Shown one piece after another: positions 57,045 to 64,000 of a stretch of 64,000 bases of DNA; the stretch's first letter is position 1; every line of letters begins with the position of its first letter. Location of the stretch: positions 54,234,669 through 54,298,668 of the forward strand of contig ML681994.1 in NCBI GenBank assembly GCA_007922195.1, read 5' to 3'. Made by a program: the position numbers and the translations under genes. Below the pieces are notes generated by a model that made no database searches, was not told where the DNA came from, and was given only the letters and a program-made list of their open reading frames with translations. This DNA is from Podocnemis expansa. Lineage: Eukaryota > Chordata > Testudines > Podocnemididae.

Positions 57045-57095
57045 TTACAGCTTGCAGCTCCAGATCCAGCAGGAAACATCTTTTCCTTTGCAGTA
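57045..57095 (-). pseudogene. LYZ: Lysozyme C exon 4 remnant (LYZ-C)
   Basis: The minus strand encodes YCKGKDVSCWIWSCKL and TAA (57047-57045), the C-terminus of lysozyme C. Upstream of the Tyr codon the sequence jumps directly to intron 3 (ATTAGGCAAGTGC...; LYZ-B has the matching ...TAGGCAGGTG about 150-190 bases beyond its exon). A deletion has therefore removed the splice acceptor and the first five or so codons of exon 4. Substitutions also introduce an extra Cys, Gly to Ser and Arg to Trp. Exons 1-3 were not found up to the window end. It is a pseudogene. Confidence 0.88.
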
Positions 57096-57172
57096 GCACT
57101 TGCCTAATCTGAATGGCCCAGCTGGATGCTGTAGCTATGCATGAATGAATAAATCCTGAATAAATCTACCAA

Positions 57173-57834
57173 CAGAGGCAGTTTTTGGGGTAGGCGATGC
57201 AGGCGGCTGCTTAGGGCCCCGACCAATAAGGGGTCCCACAGAGTATTGCAGGGGTGGTTGCCTGCTTCGTCTAACTCAAAAACTAAGGCATTCAGGGCTG
57301 GCTCTAGGGATTGTGGTATGCCATGTGTGCCCCAAGCCGGCTTTCGTGCCCCTCAGTGTGGGAGGCGGAACCTGGTCTCTGCTCTGAGACAGCTCGCCTT
57401 CCCCCAGGGCAGGACACAGCCAGTTCAGGGTGGAACAGACCAGCCCTCTGGCCAGCAGGGAGCTGCCCCAGGCTGGCTCCAGTGGTCAGGTAAGGGGGCT
57501 GCCTGGGGTTACTGGGGATGGGGAAAGGGCGAGGGGATGGTGGGGAACTAGCAGGGAAGACGTAGGGGGGATGCAGAACTGGCAGGCGGGGAGGCAAAGC
57601 TCCATCTGCCTTGGTCAACAGCAGGAGGAGGAGCTGGCCTTGGGGCAGTGGGAAGCTAGGGGGCTGGGGCCATGGTGGGGAGGCTACAGACGGTGGAGCC
57701 AGAGTAGTGGAGGGGGAAGCAGCAGGGAGTTGGGACGGTGGGGGGGGCAATTAGGGCTGCGGGGGGGACTGGTGCCACAGGGAGGGCAGTAGTGGAGGCC
57801 TGTAGGGGCCCCCAATTGCCTAAGGCCACCTCTG
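57173..57834. mobile_element. hAT-type element in LYZ-C intron 3 flank
   Basis: CAGAGGCAGTTTTTGG at the left and CCTAAGGCCACCTCTG at the right, with a perfect 8-bp duplication TCTACCAA (57165-57172, 57835-57842). It is the same family as 45369-46560, inverted. Loci A and B keep the single, uninterrupted target (TCTACGAACACTTCC in B), so the insertion is specific to C. Confidence 0.95.
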
Positions 57835-57884
57835 TCTACCAACACTTCCTAAAACGTTGCCACATGGTTATCAAAGGCCCACAC

Positions 57885-58296
57885 AAGGGGCGTCGCTGGT
57901 GCTGGGCACATGGGGCCCGTGGCCCGAATCCTGGCGCCAGTGCCCCCTGTCCCACGGGGCCCATCTCTCCTGGTCTCCGGCCCCATCTGGGGCCCAGCTG
58001 CCCACAGCCACTGCGGCCGCTCCTGTCTCTGCCCAAGGATCCCTGACCCAGCTGCCCGCAGCCATGGCTGCCACTCTTGGCCCCGTCCCCGTCCCCTGCC
58101 GGGCATCCCGGGCCCAGCTGCCTGCTGCTGCAGCTGCCGCTCTCGGCCCCGTCTCCAGCCGGGGATCCTGGGCCCAGCCACCCGTGGTCTCTGCGGCCAC
58201 TCCCAGCCCTGTCCCCAGCTGGGGGCGTGGCCTGTGGGCAAGGGGTGGGGCTTGGGCCAGTGCCCCGGGTCCTTCCCCAGGGCAGCAATGCTCCCA
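57885..58296. mobile_element. Second insertion in LYZ-C, with 8-bp duplication
   Basis: GC-rich 412-bp insert starting AAGGGGCGTCGCTGG, bounded by GCCCACAC on both sides (57877-57884, 58297-58304). Locus B reads straight across (GCCCACTCACCAACTGC). The interior resembles part of the element at 31146-31943. Clear inverted ends are not evident, so the class (probably hAT) rests on the duplication size. Confidence 0.8.
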
Positions 58297-58525
58297 GCCC
58301 ACACACGAACTGCTCTTCCTACTACAGAAGACTGGTATATTTGTACCACTGCTCCTACCAGATAGAATAAAATTTCCTCAGCTTTGTGTCATAAGCTCTA
58401 TTCTGCTAAAAAGAATTAATGTATTTTCCCATGTTGGGATATGGTGGTGATTTTTATCTATAGTCTTATGGATCCATTTATTGTTTCTTATTTTCTGTCA
58501 ATCTCCATTTGGTTTCATTCCATAT

Positions 58526-59106
58526 TGTAAATGTAGAAACTCCATTTTGTAACCAATGTACCCCATCTTATCTAAGACTGAATAGGCTATAAGGTGTGGA
58601 TGGAGGGTGGATGTGTGTGTGAACTAGCCCCAAGCTGCCAGCTTGTTTTGATCAACTAGGTGTGAACCAGCCTCAAGTTGTCAGCTCACCCAGCTGAAGT
58701 GAGAAGCCCACCTTAACTGCTGAAGAATGTGAACACACCCCTAAAACCAAAGGAATAAAGGATCCACCCCAGAAGCAGACACACAAGAAAACAAGCTGAG
58801 GGTCACATCCACAACTGCCTGGTGACTAATGGTCCCAGAGCACCTGGAGTGGTATGACAAAGCTATAAAGACTGGGTGAGATCCCAAAGTAAAAAGGGGG
58901 GAACTGTTTTGCATACCACCTGGGAGAAAGGAGCCTTGGTGCGTGCCTGATGAAGACGCTGCTCCTCCTCATGTCCAGCTACCCTGGCCAGGCAACTGCC
59001 ATGAACCCTAGCAAGAGACACTAACACAGACTCCAGCAGCAGGACCATCAGGACTGGTAATGACACAGACTGCAGAACATTGTATGGTATGCTTGGGCAC
59101 CTTGAT

Positions 59107-59155
<49 letters not shown>

Positions 59156-59165
59156 NNNNNNNNNN

Positions 59166-59216
<51 letters not shown>

Positions 59217-59315
59217 CATAGGGATGTTAGTTATCAACTTTCGCTTTATTTGTAATAAACACGGCATATTGCCTTCTCCCCCTAAAAAGATCTCAGATAC
59301 TCATTTGGCATAACA
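58526..59315 (+). mobile_element. 5' LTR of an endogenous-retrovirus-like provirus
   Basis: It begins at TGTAAATGTAG (start provisional) and ends TTTGGCATAACA. TATAAA lies at 58864-58869 and AATAAA at 59254-59259. A (GT)n tract with a 10-N gap lies between them. A primer-binding-like TGGTGGAGAATTGGGG follows three bases later. No 3' LTR is seen inside the window. Confidence 0.7.
59109..59214. repeat. (GT)n microsatellite with a 10-N gap
   Basis: Pure GT dinucleotides on both sides of ten N (59156-59165). It lies between the TATA box and poly(A) signal of the LTR. The ORFs over it are artefacts. Confidence 0.97.
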
Positions 59316-59502
59316 TTTTGGTGGAGAATTGGGGGGGGGGAGCAGATCCGTGTGCTTCTTTCCATGTGCTTATTGTAATAAGGGAAACAGTATACACACA
59401 TTACTTGGGGTTTTGCTTAAGCCATTACTTGAGGCTCTTGCTAGCCATGTCACTTGAGAAATTTTGCAATTGGTCCTACAAGTCAGCTAGTAAGCAGGAA
59501 TC

Positions 59503-60896
59503 ATGTTTTGGAATAAAACTAGAACTCCATACTCTAAGGAACCAGAGAAGTGTGCTAAGACTCTGCCCTTCATCAGGGACAGTACACCCTTCTCTAAGAT
59601 CCTGCATAGGTTCGGTCCAAATCCTTGGACAGAGCAGGGTCTGGCAGATGTGCACACTATATCTGACTTGGAGGACAAATTGGCCTGTATTTAAGTGTCT
59701 ATTAAACCCTCTGGAAACAACAAGAAAGAGAATGCAGCTGTCAGGCTCTTGTGGGAAGCTTGTAATGAGTGGTACATTAGAGCAGCACGGGATCAGGATA
59801 TGATAGCCTCCCTCAAGGAGCAATTAGATAAGAGTCGAACTGAAGTGGAACTCTGGAAAACCACTACGGTGGGAATACAGAACCAAATTAACCAATGGCA
59901 AGGTGCTGTTAGGGAAGAGAAAAATAAAAATAAACTGTTAGAAAATGTGGCAAGAAGGGTTGACAAATTGGGAAAAGAAAAGGCTGCCCCCCAGGAAATT
60001 GTCAAAGAACTAACCCTAAAAGGACATGGGAATGCAGCAGATCACTCCCGATGCCAAACACTCATAAAGCACCTAAAGTACCACTTGGGTCTCACTTCCC
60101 AACAGATTGCTGCAGTTACAGCCAGGGGAATGGGGCTCTCCTGCTCAGAGGATGAAGGCGGGGTGGAAAGCGACTTAGAGGACTGGGTAGGAGATGGGGA
60201 GGACTCCCCTCCTTATGAACCATGTTCACAAGGGGAGCCCTTAGCAGCTTATGTTAAAACTACTGTCACTACCTAGTGAGAGGGTGGTGGAACTGGAGCT
60301 CGAACCACTCAGCACGCCACTACAACAGATATAGAGAATATGGCTAAAACTATTGGCCCCCTTACCAAACAGAATTATTCACGATGGGTAGTAAAAATGT
60401 ATCAGTTGGTCAACTGGGAAGGGCTGGTAGCTCCTGAAATTCGGAGGCTGATACTGGCAAGTGCAGCCCCTGAGATTTATACACTAGTCCACTGTGTGTG
60501 ACGGCAAACATCAGCAATCAGCCTATCACTGTAATTTGAAACCTGGGACAACAACTGGGGAGAAGGGATTTAATGGTACATGCTTTAACCATGAAACAGG
60601 AGGCTGATGAGGACCTAAAGGGGTTTGTGGACCGATGGGCTCTTGCACAAATAATGGCAGACAATATGACTTTGGGGGATGGTATTCAAACCCTGGATGA
60701 TGTGCCCTTTGAGGTAGATACACTCCGTGAATGTGCAGTATCGTTGAGACCCAGATTCGGAATTAGGTCTGATGGGCAGCCAGCTAACTTATTAGCGCTT
60801 AAGCAAAACATAAGGCAAATAATAAGGATATCTGGACCAGAAACCATCCATAAACCTAATGTTTGTGCTGTAAACCAAGTAACTTTCTCTAATTAA
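59503..60896 (+). pseudogene. ERV-like gag, broken
   Basis: An open frame from 59503 is interrupted by TAA at 59692-59694 and continues to 60276. The region includes a Lys/Glu-rich predicted coiled coil (DMIASLKEQLDKSRTEVELW ... KNKLLENVARRVDKL). Another open stretch (60573-60896) resembles a capsid end (MKQEADEDLKGFVDRW, LDDVPFEVDTLRECAV). No clear zinc knuckle was found. Several stops lie between the pieces. I infer gag from its place between leader and protease. Confidence 0.6.
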
Positions 60897-61399
60897 AGTA
60901 GTCTAGGTGCGTTTCAGAAGCCAGCAGGAAAGGGAGTGTTTTACAGGAGCAATGGAAAATCATCAGGAAAAACGTACTCAAAAACACCCATAAGGAAGAA
61001 GGAATGGGTGGAGGACCCAGAACTAACTGAGGAGGACATCCAAGAAATGCGGACAATAGCCTAGAGAATAGTGGCAAGAACACGAGTGGATCAGGAAAGG
61101 TGGGACAGGGCTCCCATCAGAGACTTGCTGAGGGAGGCTGCAAGGCTGCAAACTGAGAGGTGGCAGCAAAAAGCAAAGGTAGCAGGGGCCACAGAGGGGG
61201 ATTATGCAGTAGTAGCAGCAGCCATGGTTCCCAGCCCACCTCAGTTCCTCGTCCCTCAGCTAGAGGAGGATATGCGTGCATAGGGGAGCCCCCTGGACGG
61301 AGGACCCCCTATTCATATGGGAGCACAGCAATGGGGGTTTGTGGGTTGCCTAACCTGGGATGGGGGAGGACATCCTTAGGTTTTTGTCCAGCAGGGGTC

Positions 61400-62680
61400 T
61401 CAAGCTCCCGTCCCAGCATTCATTGATACAGGGGCTGCTGTCTCTCTAATCAAACCCCCTTCCCCAGAGCTAAGGCTCGCAGGGTCCCCCTAGTGTCATT
61501 TAATGGAGAACAGAGTTTTGGTACTGAATGGATTAATGTGATATTCACAATCCAGGGGCACCCAACCACTGGCAATTTAGTCCAGACAGATAGAATGACA
61601 GAAGCTCTAATATTAGGGTCTGACTGGCTGTTTGATAACAATATCACAATTGATCTAGCTGTAGGAGTTCTTTGGAAATTGGAAATCCTACATCCCAGCT
61701 GGAGGGAGGAGGAGAAGCACCTCTTTGTAACCAGATACTGTGATGTGTCAGCATTCACTGCAGACACTTTGGAAAAGTGGAAGAACCAGTTTCCCAACCT
61801 TTGGGCTGTAAAGAAAACTGATTGCGGTAGGATTGATGCCTGTGTAAAAATAGTGGGGGAGTTTGTGCCCCCACAGAAGCAGTACCAGTACCCCAATATG
61901 CAGAGGAACAGTTATCTATTACTTTACCAGAACTGAAAGAGCAAGGGGTAATGAGAAAGACTAACTCTTCTTTTAACTCTCCAATTTGTCCAGTGCTAAA
62001 GGCAGACGGCAAAAGCTGGCGCCTCACTGTGGACTACCATCGGATAAACAAGGGGAGCATCCTGATGGCCCCCATAGTTGCAGACATGACAGAAGTCATC
62101 CAGCCGGTGCAAGCCAGCTCACGGTTCTTCTCCATTATTGACCTGGCCAACTGCTTCTTCGCTATTCCCCTACACCCGGATTCGCAGGACAGGTTTGCTT
62201 TCACTTTTAAGGGGAGGCAATTAACGTTCACCTGATTGCCCATGGGTTTCCAAGACAGTCCTGTGATTGCCCACCAGCATGTGGTGGCAATGCTGGACTG
62301 CCTGGACCCCCAAGACAGGCAGCATGTCTTCTCCTATGTGGATGACATCCTGGTATTTGGAGAGCAGGAGGATGAGGTTTAACAGCTCACTGAGAGAGTC
62401 CTGGAGCTCATACAGCAGACTGGATTCAAGGTCAGCTTGGAAAAGGCTCAGCTGGTCCAGCCACAGGTCACTTATCTGGGCATTGTCATTGGAAAGGAAG
62501 GGAGATGGGTAGATCAAAGGAAGGTAAGAGCTTTATTAGATATGCCAGCTCCCCAGGACCAACACTCTCTGAGAGTATTGTTGGGAGGATTTAACTTTTT
62601 AAGACCCCATATATATAAGTTTGCTGAGATCACTCTGCCACTGTGGGAATTATTAAAGAAGGGAAAAGACTGGGAGTGGG
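61400..62680 (+). pseudogene. ERV-like protease and reverse transcriptase, interrupted
   Basis: A protease active-site motif (FIDTGAAVSLI) lies near 61418-61450. The following frame to 61936 contains LILGSDWLFDNN. RT blocks follow: WRLTVDYHRINK, SIIDLANCFFAIPLHPDSQ, LPMGFQDSPV and a YVDD catalytic box (about 62335-62350). TGA near 62233 and TAA near 62381 interrupt the RT. The coding region stops at 62681, where a hAT element starts. No RNase H, integrase or envelope remains in the window. The YVDD box and the flow of motifs point to a retrovirus-type RT. Confidence 0.8.
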
Positions 62681-62681
62681 G

Positions 62682-62950
62682 CAATGTTCCCTCTAAGGTT
62701 TGGCGGCTTGTGTGCAAAATTTTCAACCCGTGTGCAAAACTTTTTCTGAATAAAATTTGTGTGCAAACTCGTGCAACAAAAATTATTAAAAAATCTAGAC
62801 CAATGAAAAATTAATATAAACTATTTAAAGTTGTTTTTTATTACTAAAATCACCCAGTTTATTTAAAATTTACCCAAATTGCTATACAATCAAAAGAAAC
62901 TAATCCATGGCTTTCAAACAACCCAAGACCAAAGTTATATTCAATCCGGA
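62682..62950. mobile_element. hAT-type element, CAATGTTCCC family, right end not found
   Basis: CAATGTTCCCTCTAAGG at 62682 interrupts the ERV RT. The next about 150 bases resemble the A/T-rich interior of 38329-38684 (GTGTGCAAA-like runs). No matching AGAGGGAACATTG end follows, so the right side is truncated or diverged. The end coordinate is approximate. Confidence 0.65.
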
Positions 62951-63058
62951 TCCTAGGTGTCACAATTCTGCCTAATACCCTCATCTCCTGTGTTCTACAT
63001 GCAGAGTTACAGTTCACATGGAAGCCAGCTAATTATCACTGACAGCATTTAAGATACA

Positions 63059-63176
63059 CAAGGAGTCGTGTGGCACTTAAAGACTAAGATTTATTTTTCG
63101 CATGAGCTTTCGTGGGAGACTCCTTGTTTTGTTTTGTTTTCCTGGAATGGACTAACATGGCTACCGCTTTGGAAAT
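63059..63176. repeat. Head-to-head Penelope-like tails
   Basis: A minus-strand tail (ACAAGGAGTCGTGTGGCACT ... GCTTTCGTGGGAG) is directly followed by a plus-strand tail (CTCCTTGTTTTG ... GGCTACCGCTTTGGAAATTG). This makes an inverted pair of 3' ends, the same foldback logic as the 5' end at 40656. Confidence 0.65.
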
Positions 63177-63179
63177 TGG

Positions 63180-63600
63180 CAGCATTTAAGATGTCTTGAT
63201 GGTCCCAGAGGGGTAAATTCTATTGAAATTTTAAAAATCAAAAAAAGATTCCAGGCATCTCTTTTCAGGAAAATGCTGCTACAAGAAGGATGCTAAACAC
63301 AGTTGAAATCAAAACAATGGGCTTCTAGCTGCTTTAAGATAAGGCTACAGTATTTCTTAAAAGCCTATTTTCAGTCCCTTGTATCTTTACCTGCCCCATC
63401 ATTTTGGGGCTACATTTCAACTTAAGAGAAAATCTCTACCAAAATACCACATCACTTCAATGCATTATGGTTTCTTCTGATGGACAGACTAGGGTGCATA
63501 GTGAAGAGAATAATCTCATGGCTCCTTTGATTCCCAGTCTTTTGGCTGTTACTATATTTAAAACAAGTACTTATCTGATATCTCCGTTACATCTCTAAGA
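63180..63600. other. No recognised gene
   Basis: Short ORFs only; nothing recognised. Confidence 0.4.
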
Positions 63601-63609
63601 TTTCTGTGA

Positions 63610-63715
63610 ACTGTTCTTCAAAGCATCTGATGAAATGGGGTTTTCTCCCATGAAAGCTCATGCAATCAATATATTTGTTAGTCTTTAAGTACCACAAGAA
63701 TCCTTGTTTGTTTTG
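63610..63715 (+). repeat. Penelope-like element 3' tail
   Basis: AGCATCTGATGAAATGGGGT, TTCTCCCATGAAAGCTCATG, GTTAGTCTTTAAGTACC and CCTTGTTTG in the order of the 41600-41696 tail. Confidence 0.75.
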
Positions 63716-64000
63716 TAATGAATTGTTGTGAGTTACAGGATTTTGGAGAAAACATCTTCCAGGTTCTTTGAAAGCACAGGGTTAGCATGCTCAAACACTC
63801 TCACTGTTCAGTCACTCCACTTAAGTAACATCCACACTAGCTTTCAGGAAATATACAACTGATTTTTAGATTTTTCACCTCCACAGCTTTATCTAGTTAC
63901 AGAAGGGACATTTTGGCACTATGCACTCCCTTTTTCCCACTTGAGGAGTTTCAAACTTCAGGATATGAATGGCACTTACTCTTTGCCATGCCTCTTGTTT
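63716..64000. other. No recognised feature
   Basis: Window end. No lysozyme exon, gene or repeat was recognised. Confidence 0.4.

Noticed and set aside
57304..58450. ORFs of 120-197 residues on both strands
   Set aside because: They cross boundaries of two hAT-type insertions with target duplications, so they cannot be ancestral genes.
59080..59313. Cys-Val repeat ORF and His-Thr repeat ORF
   Set aside because: Pure translation of the (GT)n microsatellite, including undetermined bases.
59316..59340. Identity of the tRNA primer for the ERV-like element
   Set aside because: TGGTGGAGAATTGGGG looks like a primer site by position, but I cannot match it confidently to a tRNA.
58400..64000. Search for exons 1-3 of LYZ-C
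   Set aside because: No sequence resembling the LYZ-B exons (for example [11 protein letters not shown] or [11 protein letters not shown] coding) was seen on the minus strand, so none is reported.

Overview
This is a vertebrate nuclear genome window, most likely from a turtle. The evidence for a turtle is a c-type lysozyme gene whose sequence resembles chelonian lysozymes, a CR1 LINE tail, Penelope-like, DIRS and gypsy retroelements, and a mass of PIF/Harbinger and hAT transposon copies. I found no operons, CRISPR arrays, tRNA or rRNA genes. The species assignment is inference.

The only gene that looks functional is a four-exon lysozyme C gene on the minus strand (coding exons between 38195 and 34611, called LYZ-B here). 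All splice sites are canonical, the intron phases are those of the family, and all eight cysteines and both catalytic acids are present. Two further lysozyme loci lie in the window. LYZ-A is a clean exon 4 on the plus strand at 1902-1968, with exons 1-3 off the left edge. LYZ-C is a broken exon 4 on the minus strand at 57045-57095. Flanking DNA is shared among the three loci: about 1-2700 and 8943-10080 for A, about 33640 to at least 35700 for B, and about 54240-58400 for C. The window is therefore part of a lysozyme cluster built by segmental duplication. LYZ-A is inverted relative to B and C.

Most other sequence is transposable elements, many of them datable against the duplication because the paralogous block keeps the empty site. 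From left to right: Harbinger MITE (385-1197); LYZ-A exon 4; a decayed Harbinger element with convergent ORFs (about 2704-8942), carrying another MITE and a hAT MITE; MITE (9202-9582); a nearly complete but frameshifted 4.1 kb Harbinger transposon (10152-14228); a solo gypsy LTR (14240-14425); Penelope tails; a complete 4.8 kb Ty3/gypsy element of probable Mag lineage on the minus strand (16386-21187); a hAT transposase pseudogene (21724-25577) with a nested Harbinger MITE; a minisatellite; nested hAT elements and CR1 (29938-32143); LYZ-B; a Penelope-like element with a GIY-YIG domain (40648-41696); several hAT elements with perfect 8-bp target duplications; a gypsy integrase fragment; a DIRS-like retroelement (48814-54190) with a solo ERV LTR inside; LYZ-C; and an endogenous-retrovirus-like provirus (58526-62681) interrupted by a hAT element.

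The most unusual pattern is in the Harbinger MITEs. Their interiors are arrays of 14-bp palindromes of the form TTxxxTCGAxxxAA. The variable triplets differ between subfamilies but change together on both arms, so the palindrome is preserved. In the coding Harbinger element the same palindromes are confined to the subterminal regions, which suggests binding sites for the element's own Myb/SANT or transposase protein.
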